A stretch of 64,000 bases of DNA from the NCBI RefSeq assembly GCF_001053185.1, contig NZ_CSTD01000001.1, positions 62,001 through 126,000 on the forward strand, in the 5' to 3' direction. Below, one piece after another: positions 27,893 through 36,971 of the stretch. The notes below the pieces were generated by a model, which had not been told where the DNA came from, did not search any database, and saw nothing but the letters and a program-made list of their open reading frames with translations. The stretch comes from Mycobacterium bohemicum DSM 44277. GTDB lineage: Bacteria > Actinomycetota > Actinomycetes > Mycobacteriales > Mycobacteriaceae. Position 1 is the stretch's first letter. Each line of letters starts with the position of its first letter. Position numbers and translations under genes: made by a program.

Positions 27893-28189
27893 ATGGCAAC
27901 TCGTTTTATGACCGACCCGCATGAGATGCGGGCGATGGCGGGCCGTTTTGAAGTGCACGCCCAGACCGTTGAGGACGAGGCCCGCAAGATGTGGGCGTCG
28001 TCGATGAACATCGCCGGTGCCGGCTGGAGCGGTCAGGCTCAGGCGACCTCGTACGACACGATGGGCCAGATGAATCAGGCCTTCCGCAACATCGTGAACA
28101 TGCTGCACGGCGTGCGTGACGGGTTGATCCGCGACGCCAGCAACTACGAGCAGCAAGAGCAGTCCTCGCAGCAGATCCTGGGCAGCTAG
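27893..28189 (+). CDS. WXG100 protein, EsxJ/K/M/P/W clade (copy 2)
   Basis: 98 residues, identical to the protein at 26282 except Ala for Thr at position 2. AAGGAG precedes the ATG. The upstream sequences of the two copies are unrelated, so the repeat begins at the coding region. Confidence 0.93.
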   Translation: MATRFMTDPHEMRAMAGRFEVHAQTVEDEARKMWASSMNIAGAGWSGQAQATSYDTMGQMNQAFRNIVNMLHGVRDGLIRDASNYEQQEQSSQQILGS

Positions 28190-28200
28190 GAGAGACGACC

Positions 28201-28485
28201 ATGACCATCAATTACCAGTTCGGCGACGTGGACTCCCATGGCGCCACCATCCGCGCCCAGGCGGCGTCGCTGGAGCAGGAGCACCAGGCCATCGTTCGTG
28301 ATGTGCTGGCTGCCGGTGACTTCTGGGGCGGCGCCGGTTCGGTGGCCTGCCAGGAGTTCATCACCCAGTTGGGTCGTAACTTCCAGGTGATTTACGAGCA
28401 GGCCAACCAGCACGGCCAGAAGGTGCAGACCGCTGGTAGCAACATGTCCAGCACCGACAGCGCCGTCGGCTCCAGCTGGGCCTGA
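28201..28485 (+). CDS. WXG100 protein, EsxN/I/L/O/V clade (copy 2)
   Basis: 94 residues, one residue different from the copy at 26590. The 11-nt spacer to the gene before it (GAGAGACGACC) is the same in both copies. Confidence 0.93.
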   Translation: MTINYQFGDVDSHGATIRAQAASLEQEHQAIVRDVLAAGDFWGGAGSVACQEFITQLGRNFQVIYEQANQHGQKVQTAGSNMSSTDSAVGSSWA

Positions 28486-28547
28486 CATCATCGATTAGCG
28501 GCGGCGCGCCGCATCCGGCGCGCTCCCTCGCTTGATGAGGCAAGGTT

Positions 28548-28578
28548 GTGCCCCCGGGTACCAGGTACCCGGGGGCAC
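28548..28578. terminator. Perfect 15-bp hairpin between convergent genes
   Basis: GTGCCCCCGGGTACC, one A, then GGTACCCGGGGGCAC. A perfect palindromic stem between the end of the second esx pair (+) and the end of the TPM gene (-), well placed as a bidirectional terminator. It is also close to a cruciform in DNA. Confidence 0.7.
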
Positions 28579-28616
28579 GATCCTGTTCAGGGGCACCCAA
28601 TTCAACGCTGCCGCGG

Positions 28617-29424
28617 TCAGAATCGGCCGCCGCCACCCATCAGCCCCCCGCCGGACGAGCCGCCAGGTGAACCCCCGTAGGACGTCGGGGTCCAGCCGCC
28701 GAACCCGCCCCGCATGCCCCCACCGAGCAGGTCGCCGAGGATGAGCCCGCCGACCATCGCCCCCATGTCGCTGCCGCCGCGGCCCGCGTACACCTGCTGG
28801 GCCGCTCGGACGTCGTCGTTGGCGAGCGACTGCGCCTGAGCCGCCAGCGTCGGCGCGCCGGCGCCGGGCGCGGTAGCGCATCACCACCAGCAGGACCAGC
28901 ACCGCCACCGCGATGACGCCGAGTGCCGCCAGCAGCACGGCCTTGCTCGACGAGTGGGTAGCGGGGTCCAGCCCGTTGGCCGCCGCGAGGGCCGCACCGC
29001 TCCAGTCGCCGTTGCGCAGCGCCGGCTCGATCTTCTCGCGCCGCAAGTTGTCGACCTGGGCCGAGTTGACGGTCTTTATGGCCGAGGGCACCAGAAAGGC
29101 GTAGGCGCGGCCGGTGGTGGCGACGGCCAGCAGCGCGTCGTAGTCGCCCAGGTCGCTCATGCCGCGCGTGGCCCTGCCCCAGTTCTCCGCGTCCTGCCCG
29201 GAGAAGGTGTCGACGTAGACCACCCAGAGCCGGACGTGGCGTTCGGCGTAGAGCTTGTCGACGGCCGAGGTGACCGCGGCCCGGCCGGGCTCGGAGAGGG
29301 CCCCCGCGTCGTCGGTGACGTAGTCCGTAAGTTGCAGCGGCGGTTGGGCGCCGGCCGAAGGTGCCAGCAGCAGCCCGGCGCCGAGGACCGTCAGGATCAC
29401 GCCGAGCAGGCGGGCAGTGCGCAT
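28617..29424 (-). pseudogene. TPM-domain membrane protein, large internal deletion with frameshift (Rv2345-like)
   Basis: The N-terminal part is intact: signal peptide [17 protein letters not shown] ... AGAQ, TPM phosphatase-like domain ([40 protein letters not shown]) and a TM helix ending [13 protein letters not shown]. There, near 28855, the frame breaks. The continuation in another frame ([15 protein letters not shown], then GGLILGDLLGGGMRGGFGGW and a Gly-rich end) is the normal C-terminus. In M. tuberculosis Rv2345 (660 aa) about 400 residues of coiled coil lie between these parts. As read, the product is the TPM domain plus an out-of-frame tail that stops at 28495. Confidence 0.75.
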
Positions 29425-29511
29425 AGCGTCAATGTAGCCCGCTGCCCACAGCGGCCCGGCGGCCGACGACACGCTGACCCCCGGCCGGCCTTCCTGGCAG
29501 ACTGTGCGTCG

Positions 29512-30786
29512 GTGACCACGAATCAGGACCCTTACGGCGACTTCGACCGCGAGCGGCGGGTACGCGAAGCGCCGAAGTCTGCGGGTCTGCCCGGCACCGA
29601 GGGTCAGCACCGCAGCGACTTCGCCCGGGACCGCGCCCGGGTGCTGCACAGCGCCGCGCTGCGCCGGCTGGCCGACAAGACGCAGGTCGTCGGTCCCCGC
29701 GAGGGTGACACCCCGCGCACCCGGCTGACGCACTCCCTGGAGGTCGCCCAGATCGGTCGCGGCATGGCGGTCGGTCTGGGCTGTGACCTCGACCTGGTCG
29801 AGCTGGCCGGCCTGGCCCATGACATCGGCCACCCGCCCTACGGGCACAACGGCGAACGCGCGCTCGACGAGGTCGCCGCCCGGCACGGCGGCTTCGAGGG
29901 CAACGCCCAGAACTTCCGGATCCTGACCAGTCTGGAGCCGAAAGTCCTTGACGCCCAGGGAAACAGCGTGGGGCTGAACCTGACCCGGGCGGCGCTCGAC
30001 GCCGTCACGAAGTATCCGTGGGCCCGCGGTCAGGGGCTCGGGCATGCGACGACGAAGTTCGGCTTCTATGCCGAGGAGCGCGAACCGGCGGCCTGGGCCC
30101 GCGCGGGTGCGCCGGAACAGCGGGTCTGCCTGGAGGCTCAGGTCATGGACTGGGCCGACGACGTCGCCTATTCGGTGCACGACGTCGAGGACGGCGTCGT
30201 CTCCCAGCGCATCGACCTGCGGGTGCTCGCCGACGACGACGAGGTGGCCGCCCTGGCCAAGCTGGGGGAGAGCGCGTTCTCCCGGGTGCGCGCCGACGAC
30301 TTCATGGCGGCCGCCCAGCGGCTGTCGGACCTTCCCGTGGTCGCCGCGGTCGGCAAGTACGACGCCACGCTGGGCGCCTCGGTCGCCCTCAAGCGATTGA
30401 CCAGTGAACTGGTCGGCAGGTTCGCCTCGGCCGCCATCGCGACCACGCGGGAGGCGGCCGGCCCGGGCCCGCTGGTCCGCTATCGCGCCGACCTGCAGGT
30501 GCCGGACCTGGTGCGCGCCGAGGTGGCGTTGCTGAAAATCCTTGCGCTGCAGTTCATCATGTCCGACCCGCGCCATCGCGAAACCCAGGCCCGGCAGCGC
30601 GAGCGCATCCACCGGGTGGCGCAGTGGCTGTTGGCCGGGGCGCCCGGCACGCTCGATCCCGTCTTCGCCGCGGCGTTTGCCGCCGCGGCCGACGACGGCG
30701 CCCGGTTGCGCGTGGTCGTCGACCAGATCGCCTCGTACACCGAGGGCCGCCTCGAGCGCATCGACGCCGGCATCAGCCGAAAATAA
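29512..30786 (+). CDS. dgt: dGTP triphosphohydrolase-like HD protein
   Basis: A 424-residue HD-superfamily dNTP triphosphohydrolase. HD motifs: [16 protein letters not shown], the [18 protein letters not shown] core, and [18 protein letters not shown]. Removes triphosphate from deoxynucleotides, affecting dNTP pools. GTG start at 29512, divergent from the TPM gene. dgt beside dnaG is the normal mycobacterial order. Confidence 0.88.
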   Translation: MTTNQDPYGDFDRERRVREAPKSAGLPGTEGQHRSDFARDRARVLHSAALRRLADKTQVVGPREGDTPRTRLTHSLEVAQIGRGMAVGLGCDLDLVELAGLAHDIGHPPYGHNGERALDEVAARHGGFEGNAQNFRILTSLEPKVLDAQGNSVGLNLTRAALDAVTKYPWARGQGLGHATTKFGFYAEEREPAAWARAGAPEQRVCLEAQVMDWADDVAYSVHDVEDGVVSQRIDLRVLADDDEVAALAKLGESAFSRVRADDFMAAAQRLSDLPVVAAVGKYDATLGASVALKRLTSELVGRFASAAIATTREAAGPGPLVRYRADLQVPDLVRAEVALLKILALQFIMSDPRHRETQARQRERIHRVAQWLLAGAPGTLDPVFAAAFAAAADDGARLRVVVDQIASYTEGRLERIDAGISRK

Positions 30787-30835
30787 AAGCGATGGGCCAA
30801 GAGCGCCGTCGCCGGCGCGGGTTAGGCTCCCCAAC

Positions 30836-31444
30836 ATGAAGAAAACCAGTGGGATGGCCGCCGTCCTGGCGGGGCTTTTTGCTATCGCGGTGACGGCCTG
30901 CAGTTCGCCTCAGCACGCCAGCAGCCAGCAGGGCACGACGCCTTCGGTGAAGAGTGCAGAACCCCCGTCGTCGCCCGCGCCGAGCGGCGCTTCCCCCGCC
31001 GCCGGATCGCTCACGGCGCACCTGAAGACCGCGGACGGCCGGGACGTCGCCATGGCGACATTCGACTTCACCGGCGGGTACGTCACCGTCACGGTCAAGA
31101 CGGTGGCCGCCGGCATCCTGGCACCCGGCTTCCACGACATGCACGTGCACCAGATCGGCAAATGTGAGCCGAATTCGGTCGCTCCGACCGGTGGCCCGCC
31201 CGGCAACTTCCTTTCCGCCGGCGGCCATTACCAGGCGCCCGGACACACCGGCAAGCCGGAAAGCGGCGACCTGACCTCGCTCGAGGTGCGCAAGGACGGC
31301 TCGGCGTACCTGGTCACCACCACCGACTCCTTCACCCGCGACGACCTGCTGGCGGGCAGCAAGACGGCTCTGATGATCCACGGCGTCGCGGACACCGACC
31401 AAGAGATGCAGCGGATCGCGTGCGGCGTCATCGGCACGGACTGA
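30836..31444 (+). CDS. Cu/Zn superoxide dismutase-like lipoprotein with shortened C-terminus
   Basis: A 202-residue lipoprotein (lipobox VTACSS). The SodC barrel is recognisable: [41 protein letters not shown], with copper-ligand histidines. Compared with M. tuberculosis SodC (240 aa), the loop between MIHGVADT and RIACGVIG is about 30 residues shorter, and HYH is HYQ. The disulfide cysteines (KCEP and ACGVIG) remain. It may be a less active or inactive SodC. In M. tuberculosis sodC is elsewhere; here it stands between dgt and dnaG. Confidence 0.75.
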   Translation: MKKTSGMAAVLAGLFAIAVTACSSPQHASSQQGTTPSVKSAEPPSSPAPSGASPAAGSLTAHLKTADGRDVAMATFDFTGGYVTVTVKTVAAGILAPGFHDMHVHQIGKCEPNSVAPTGGPPGNFLSAGGHYQAPGHTGKPESGDLTSLEVRKDGSAYLVTTTDSFTRDDLLAGSKTALMIHGVADTDQEMQRIACGVIGTD

Positions 31445-31474
31445 GCGGTCGTGCCGGCGCTTTAGACTGAGCCG

Positions 31475-32932
31475 ATGTCGAGTCCGGCGGGTTCACGAGA
31501 TTCCGGCCGCGCCGGGGGCCGGGGCCGCATTCCCGATCGCGATATCGCGGCCATTCGCGAGCGAGTGCGCATCGAAGATGTCGTCGGCGACTACGTCCAG
31601 CTGCGCCGCGCCGGCGCCGACTCGCTCAAGGGCCTGTGCCCGTTCCACGACGAGAAGTCGCCGTCGTTTCACGTCCGCCCCAACCACGGCCACTTCCATT
31701 GCTTCGGCTGCGGCGAAGGCGGCGACGTGTACGCGTTCGTCCAGAAGATCGAGCACGTCAGCTTCGTCGAAGCGGTCGAACTGCTCGCCGACCGGGTCGG
31801 CCACGCGATCAGCTACAGCGGCCCGGCCACCAGCGTGCAGCGCGACCGCGGCAGCCGCAGCCGGCTGATCGCCGCCAACGCCGCCGCCGCCGAGTTCTAC
31901 GCGGCGGCTCTGGAATCCGACGAGGCAGCGCCGGCCCGCAAGTACCTCACCGAGCGCAACTTCGACGCCGAGGCCGCCCGCCACTTCGGCTGCGGGTTCG
32001 CGCCGTCGGGGTGGGACTCCCTCACAAAGCACCTGCAGCGCAAGGGCTTTGAGTTCAAGGAGCTGGAAGCGGCCGGCTTGTCCCGGCAGGGCCGCCGCGG
32101 CCCGATGGACCGCTTCCACCGTCGGCTGCTGTGGCCGATCCGCAGCTCGGCCGGCGAGGTGATCGGATTCGGCGCCCGGCGGTTGTTCGACGACGACCCG
32201 ATGGAAGCCAAGTACATCAACACCCCCGAGACCCTGCTGTACAAGAAGTCGTCTGTGCTGTTCGGCATCGACCTGGCCAAACGCGACATCGCCAAGGGCC
32301 ATCAGGCGGTCGTCGTCGAGGGCTACACCGACGTGATGGCGATGCACCAGGCCGGCGTCACCACGGCCGTCGCGTCATGTGGGACCGCCTTCGGCGACGA
32401 GCACCTGGGGATGCTGCGCCGGCTGATGATGGACGACAGCTTCTTCCGCGGCGAGCTGATCTACGTGTTCGACGGCGACGCCGCCGGCCGTGCCGCCGCG
32501 ATCAAGGCCTTCGACGGGGAGCAGAACCTGGCCGGGCAGTCCTTCGTCGCGGTGGCCCCCGACGGCATGGACCCCTGCGACCTGCGCCTGGCACGCGGTG
32601 ACGGCGCGCTGCGGGACCTGGTGGCGCGGCGAACCCCGTTGTTCGAGTTCGCGATTCGCACGGCCATCGCCGAGATGGACCTGGACAGCGCCGAAGGCAG
32701 GGTCGCCGCGCTGCGGCGCTGCGTCCCGATGGTCGGCCGGATCAAGGACCCGACGCTGCGCGACGAGTACGCGCGCCAGCTCGCCGGCTGGGTCGGCTGG
32801 GACGACGTTGCCCAGGTCATCGACCGGGTGCGCGGCGAGGCCAAGAGGGCGAAGGCGCCCGCGCGCGCCGGTTCGGCCGGCACGGACGACGGCATAACCC
32901 GCTACTTGGGGGAGCGTGGGCCGGTACGCTAG
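31475..32932 (+). CDS. dnaG: DNA primase, truncated C-terminus
   Basis: 485 residues against about 639 in M. tuberculosis. The zinc-binding domain (C55, H58, C76, C79) and the RNA polymerase/TOPRIM core (VVVEGYTDVMAM, VFDGDAAG, DGMDPCD) are complete and well conserved. After RVRGEAKRAKAPARAG the product ends in GTDDGITRYLGERGPVR, which does not match the usual linker, and the whole helicase (DnaB)-interacting C-terminal domain is missing. The stop is 22 nt before tRNA-Asn. Primase is essential, so either this form still works, the domain is encoded elsewhere, or the assembly has a deletion. Confidence 0.85.
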   Translation: MSSPAGSRDSGRAGGRGRIPDRDIAAIRERVRIEDVVGDYVQLRRAGADSLKGLCPFHDEKSPSFHVRPNHGHFHCFGCGEGGDVYAFVQKIEHVSFVEAVELLADRVGHAISYSGPATSVQRDRGSRSRLIAANAAAAEFYAAALESDEAAPARKYLTERNFDAEAARHFGCGFAPSGWDSLTKHLQRKGFEFKELEAAGLSRQGRRGPMDRFHRRLLWPIRSSAGEVIGFGARRLFDDDPMEAKYINTPETLLYKKSSVLFGIDLAKRDIAKGHQAVVVEGYTDVMAMHQAGVTTAVASCGTAFGDEHLGMLRRLMMDDSFFRGELIYVFDGDAAGRAAAIKAFDGEQNLAGQSFVAVAPDGMDPCDLRLARGDGALRDLVARRTPLFEFAIRTAIAEMDLDSAEGRVAALRRCVPMVGRIKDPTLRDEYARQLAGWVGWDDVAQVIDRVRGEAKRAKAPARAGSAGTDDGITRYLGERGPVR

Positions 32933-32954
32933 AGTCGTCCCGCGATCGGATTGA

Positions 32955-33027
32955 TCCCCTGTAGCTCAATTGGCAGAGCGTTCGGCTGTTAACCGATAGG
33001 TTCCTGGTTCGAGTCCAGGCGGGGGAG
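32955..33027 (+). tRNA. asnT: tRNA-Asn (GTT)
   Basis: A 73-nt cloverleaf. The acceptor stem TCCCCTG pairs with CGGGGGA, the anticodon loop CTGTTAA carries GTT, and the T arm is CCTGG TTCGAGT CCAGG. CCA is not encoded. A TACGCT -10-like box lies about 30 nt upstream. In M. tuberculosis asnT also lies downstream of dnaG, but with other genes in between. Confidence 0.95.
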
Positions 33028-33089
33028 CATTGCAGGGTCGATCATCACCGGCTCGACCCACACATTCGCCGCCCGGTGAGCGGCGTTGG

Positions 33090-33764
33090 TCAGGGCTGAC
33101 TTTGAGCCCGTTCGTGAGCGGTCATCAGCAGCTCGTCGTACACCGAGCGCGACGTGCTCTGGTGGTTCCCGACCGCGGCGAAGTCGGCCACGATCTGCGC
33201 GGCGAGGTCGCGCAGCTTGACGTTGGTGTTCTGCGATCGCCACACCAGCAGCTCGAACGCCGCCGCCTCGTCGAGGTTGTAGGCCAGCATCAGCATCCCC
33301 TTGGCCTGTTCGATCACCGATCTTCGCTGCGACACCGCCACGAACTGCGCCGTCATGCGGTCCTCGCGGGTGCTCTCCTCGTCGGAGAGGTCGACGTAGA
33401 AGCCGTAGGTGCCGATCACTCGGCCGTGCTCGTCGCACAATTCGTCGCCGAGGACCGCGATGTTGTGCACGTTTCCCTGCACGTCGCAGATGCGGTGCCG
33501 GCTGCGAAACGACCGGCGGGTCCGGCGGATCAGCTCGAGCGTGTCCAGTATCTGCCGGTAGTCGTCGGGATGCTTGTGCGCCAGGACCAGCCTGGTGGTC
33601 GGCGTGACGGTTCCCGGCTCGTAGCCGTGCATCCGCTGCACCTCCGCGGACCATTCCCAGCGGTCGTCGTCGAAGTAGTAACGGAACCAGCCGATACGTT
33701 GGGTGCCCAGCGGGGCGCCCCGGCGATCCTCGGTGTCGTCCACCGCGTCGTCACTACTCGACAT
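33090..33764 (-). CDS. PAS-ANTAR regulator
   Basis: 224 residues. A PAS-like domain (about 22-130: IGWFRYYFDDDRWEWSAEVQRMHGYEPGTV, then VHNIAVLGDELCDEHGRVIGTYGFYVDL) is followed by an ANTAR RNA-binding domain (about 148-200: SVIEQAKGMLMLAYNLDEAAAFELLVWRSQNTNVKLRDLAAQI). ANTAR proteins bind paired hexaloop hairpins in mRNA leaders and prevent termination. The signal sensed by the PAS domain is unknown. ATG start at 33764. Confidence 0.85.
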   Translation of the reverse strand: MSSSDDAVDDTEDRRGAPLGTQRIGWFRYYFDDDRWEWSAEVQRMHGYEPGTVTPTTRLVLAHKHPDDYRQILDTLELIRRTRRSFRSRHRICDVQGNVHNIAVLGDELCDEHGRVIGTYGFYVDLSDEESTREDRMTAQFVAVSQRRSVIEQAKGMLMLAYNLDEAAAFELLVWRSQNTNVKLRDLAAQIVADFAAVGNHQSTSRSVYDELLMTAHERAQSQP

Positions 33765-33836
33765 CGAATACCCCTCGGTCTGGAATACTCGGCTTGCAGC
33801 CTGCAAGAACACCTTACGTCCAAGCAGGAAATATGT

Positions 33837-33861
33837 GCCGGATACACCAGATCGATCCGGC
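33837..33861 (-). terminator. Short hairpin after malic enzyme
   Basis: GCCGGAT and ATCCGGC form a 7-bp stem with an 11-nt loop, 7 nt after the mez stop. A possible terminator. Confidence 0.35.
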
Positions 33862-33867
33862 GCCCGC

Positions 33868-35514
33868 CTAGTCGTACACCGGCCGCCACATGGTCTCGAG
33901 CACGGCCCGCCGCGCGTCCGCGTGCATCTTCGTGGCCACCCCGTCGGCCGCGGCGGCGTGATAGACCGCCTCGGCGACGGCGGTCGAGATGGCCCGCAGG
34001 TTCTGCACGTCGGGCAGCAGCGAATCCCCGGGATTCTTCGGGCTTGCCTCGGCCACAACGGCTTTCGCCGCCGCCCGCAGCATCGCCGGGGTGAGCAGCC
34101 GGGCCCCGGCGACGATCATGCCCAGCCCGATGCCCGGGAACACCAGCACGTTGTTGGCCTGGCCGATGACGTGGACGACGCCGCCGAAGTCGACGGGCGC
34201 GACCGGAGTGCCGGTCGTGATCAGCGCCCTGCCCCCGGACCACTCCAGCACGTCGGCCGGCGTGGCTTCCATGCGGGAGGTGGGGTTGGACAGGGGAAAG
34301 ATCATCGGCCGCTCGCACGAGGCCACCATCGCCTCGACGACCTTCTGGGTGAATGCCCCGAACGCCGCGGAGCAGCCGAGCAGGATCGTGGGCGAGGCCA
34401 ACTTGATGGTGTCGACCAGTCCCACCCGCTGACCGGCGGCAACGCCCAACGCATCGCGGTTCTTCGCATAGGGCGCCTGGAAGTCGCGCAGGTCCTCCAT
34501 GTCGTCGAACAGCAGCCCTTGCCTGTCGATCGGCCAGATCTGTGCGACGGCCCGCTCGTAGGTGGCGCCGTCGGCGACCATCGCGTCCCGGATCTGATCG
34601 GCGACGCCGATCCCGGCGGTGCCGGCCCCGAACGCCACCATCGTCTGGTCGCGCAGGGGGACCCCGGTGAGGTGGCATCCGCCGTAGACGGCCGCGACGA
34701 CCACCGCGCCCGTGCCCTGGATGTCGTCGTTGAAGACGCAGTAGTGGTCGCCGTAGGCACGCAGGATCCGGCGCGCATTCAGCGGCCCGAAGTCCTCGAA
34801 ATGCAGGATGGCCCTGGGGAAAAGCCGGTGCGCGGTCTCGACATAACGGTCGATGAACGCGTCGTACTCGGGCCCGCGGCGGCGGGCGTGGCGATTGCCC
34901 AGATAGAACGGGTCCTGCAGCAGTTGCTCGTTGTCGGTGCCGACGTCGAGTGACACCGCGATGCAGCGACGGGGATCGATGCCGCCGCCCGCGGTGTAGA
35001 GCGCCAATTTGCCGACGGCGATCTGGATTCCACCCACCCCCCAGTCGCCGATGCCCAGGATCGCCTCGGCGTCGGTGCACACGATGAGGTCGACGTCGCC
35101 GGGTTCCAGACCGAAGGTCGCGAACGCCTCCTCGATCTCGTCGGGCTCGTCGATGCTCAGGAAAAGCCCACGCTGCCCGCGGTATTCGTCGGAGAATCGC
35201 TGGATCGCCTCCCCGACGGTGGGGGTGTACACGACCGGCAGCAGCTCGGGCAGATGATCTTCGAGCACCTTGAAGTAGAGCAGCTCGTGGCGGTAGTGCA
35301 GCTGCTCCAGCAGCAGGTTGCGGCCCAGATCGGTTGCCAGGCTCTGCAATTGGTGCCAAACCCGGTCGGCCTGCTCGTCCAGGGTGAGCACCGCCGACGG
35401 CAGCCGGCCGGTGAGCCCCAGCCGTCGCCGCTGCTCGTGGGTGAACCCGACGCCGCGATTGAGGCTCGGCGTCGACAACGCGACGGGGATCTTCGGCGCG
35501 TGCGGATCGCTCAT
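33868..35514 (-). CDS. mez: NAD-dependent malic enzyme
   Basis: 548 residues, exactly the M. tuberculosis Mez length. Malate to pyruvate plus CO2. Malic signature PVVYTPTVGEAIQRFSDEYRG, metal site HFEDFGPLNA and FNDDIQGTGAVVVAA, NAD fold VAFGAGTAGIGVADQIRDA. I start at ATG 35514 (MSDPHAPKIPVALS). Links the TCA cycle to lipid precursor and gluconeogenic flux. Confidence 0.95.
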   Translation of the reverse strand: MSDPHAPKIPVALSTPSLNRGVGFTHEQRRRLGLTGRLPSAVLTLDEQADRVWHQLQSLATDLGRNLLLEQLHYRHELLYFKVLEDHLPELLPVVYTPTVGEAIQRFSDEYRGQRGLFLSIDEPDEIEEAFATFGLEPGDVDLIVCTDAEAILGIGDWGVGGIQIAVGKLALYTAGGGIDPRRCIAVSLDVGTDNEQLLQDPFYLGNRHARRRGPEYDAFIDRYVETAHRLFPRAILHFEDFGPLNARRILRAYGDHYCVFNDDIQGTGAVVVAAVYGGCHLTGVPLRDQTMVAFGAGTAGIGVADQIRDAMVADGATYERAVAQIWPIDRQGLLFDDMEDLRDFQAPYAKNRDALGVAAGQRVGLVDTIKLASPTILLGCSAAFGAFTQKVVEAMVASCERPMIFPLSNPTSRMEATPADVLEWSGGRALITTGTPVAPVDFGGVVHVIGQANNVLVFPGIGLGMIVAGARLLTPAMLRAAAKAVVAEASPKNPGDSLLPDVQNLRAISTAVAEAVYHAAAADGVATKMHADARRAVLETMWRPVYD

Positions 35515-35594
35515 CAGGCCACCGTAGCGTCGATCGCCGTGAACGCATCTTGAAAGGAGGTTGATGGCCACGGGCGGCGGCCCGTCGGGTCCTG

Positions 35595-36971
35595 TCAGCC
35601 GACCGCTGCGTCCGTTGGCTTTCGTTCCCCCACGGTAAGCAGGCCCAAATGCTCGCGCAAAGTGCGCCCGCGATACTCGGTGCGGAAGGCGCCGCGCTCC
35701 TGAAGCAGCGGCACCACCTTATCGACGAACTCGTCGAGGCCGTGCGGCGTCAGATGCGGCACCAGGATGAAGCCGTCGCAGGCGTCCGACTGCACGTAGT
35801 GATCGATCTCGTCGGCGACTTGAGCCGGCGTGCCGACGAACTGTTGACGGCTGGTCACCTCGATGATCAGTTCGCGGATCGAGAGGTTCTCGGCTCGTGC
35901 GCGCGTCCGCCAGCTTTCGGCAACGGTCCTCGGGTCGCCGTGGCGCACGCGTCCCCGCGTGATGTCCGGGTTCTCGATGGGGTCGATCTCGGGCAGCGGG
36001 CCGTCGGGGTCGTAAGCCGACAGGTCGATGCCCCACACCTGCTCGAGAAACGCGATCGCGGTCGGGCCGCTGACCTGCTGCTCGCGGATGTGCCGCGCGT
36101 TCTCGAGCGCCTCCTTGGGAGTGTCGCCCAGCGCGAAGGTCGCGCCGGGCAGCACCTTCAGTTGGTCGGGGTTGCGCCCATGAGCGGCGGCACGGCCCTT
36201 CACGTCGGCGTAGTAACGCTGGCCCGCCTCGAGCGAGCCGTGCAGGGTGAACAGCGCGTCCGCATGCCTGGCGCCGAAGTCGCGGCCTTCACCGGAGTCG
36301 CCCGCTTGCAGTAGCACCGGATGGCCTTGCGGTCCGGCGGGCAATGAGGCGACGCCGCGGACGTCGAACTGCCGACCGCGATGCTCGACAACGTGGATCC
36401 GGCCCGGATCGGCGTAGATCCCCGCGTCAACGTCCGCGATGACGGCGTCGGGTGCCCAGCTGTCCCAGAACCGCCGTGCGACGGTGATGAATTCTTCGGC
36501 CCTCACATAGCGATCGGCGTGGTCGAGGAAACCGCCGCGACGAAAGTTCTCGCCGGTGAATGCATCGGAGGAGGTGACCATGTTCCAGGCCGCCCGTCCG
36601 TCGGAAAGATGATCCAGCGTCGCGAATTGTCTTGCTACTTCGTACGGTTCGTTGAAGGTGGTGTTGATGGTCCCGGCCAGCCCAAGTTTTTCGGTGACCG
36701 CGGCGAGGGCGGCGAGCACGGTGAACGTATCGGGCCTGCCGACCACGTCGAGGTCGTGGATCCTGCCTCGGTGTTCGCGCAAACGCAGACCCTCGGCCAG
36801 GAAGAAGAAGTCGAACAACCCGCGCTCCGCGGTATGGGCGAGGTGCACGAACGAGCCGAAATCCATTTGGCTGCCCGCGCTGGGATCGGACCACACGGTG
36901 GTGTTGTTGACCCCGGGAAAGTGCGCCGCCAGGTGGATCTGCTTGCGCCGTCCTGCGGGTCGAACGCTCAT
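35595..36971 (-). CDS. NtaA/SnaA/DszA-family FMN monooxygenase
   Basis: 458 residues, luciferase-like. Begins with KQIHLAAHFPGVNNTTVWSDP and contains AERGLFDFFFLAEGL, GRAAWNMVTSSDAFTGENF and QAGDSGEGRDFGARHADALF, all typical of this class, which oxidises sulfur- or nitrogen-containing organic molecules with FMNH2 and O2 (DszA, nitrilotriacetate monooxygenase). Its ATG overlaps the previous stop. With two further luciferase-like genes upstream, probably a set for scavenging organic sulfur; the substrate is unknown. Confidence 0.85.
   Translation of the reverse strand: MSVRPAGRRKQIHLAAHFPGVNNTTVWSDPSAGSQMDFGSFVHLAHTAERGLFDFFFLAEGLRLREHRGRIHDLDVVGRPDTFTVLAALAAVTEKLGLAGTINTTFNEPYEVARQFATLDHLSDGRAAWNMVTSSDAFTGENFRRGGFLDHADRYVRAEEFITVARRFWDSWAPDAVIADVDAGIYADPGRIHVVEHRGRQFDVRGVASLPAGPQGHPVLLQAGDSGEGRDFGARHADALFTLHGSLEAGQRYYADVKGRAAAHGRNPDQLKVLPGATFALGDTPKEALENARHIREQQVSGPTAIAFLEQVWGIDLSAYDPDGPLPEIDPIENPDITRGRVRHGDPRTVAESWRTRARAENLSIRELIIEVTSRQQFVGTPAQVADEIDHYVQSDACDGFILVPHLTPHGLDEFVDKVVPLLQERGAFRTEYRGRTLREHLGLLTVGERKPTDAAVG

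Larger units (their letters stand above)
27893..28485 (+). repeat. Direct repeat of 26282-26874 (duplicated esx pair)
   Basis: The 593-nt block repeats 26282-26874 with only a handful of mismatches, mostly silent. The copies are 1.6 kb apart. This means a recent duplication or ongoing gene conversion. Confidence 0.9.

Noticed and set aside
26282..28485. Composite mobile element around the esx copies
   Set aside because: No transposase, terminal inverted repeats or target duplications; the repeat covers only the two genes and their spacer.
28495..30837. Minus-strand open frame of 780 codons spanning dgt and the TPM gene
   Set aside because: Only the part from 29424 down encodes the TPM domain; the upstream half is antisense to dgt.
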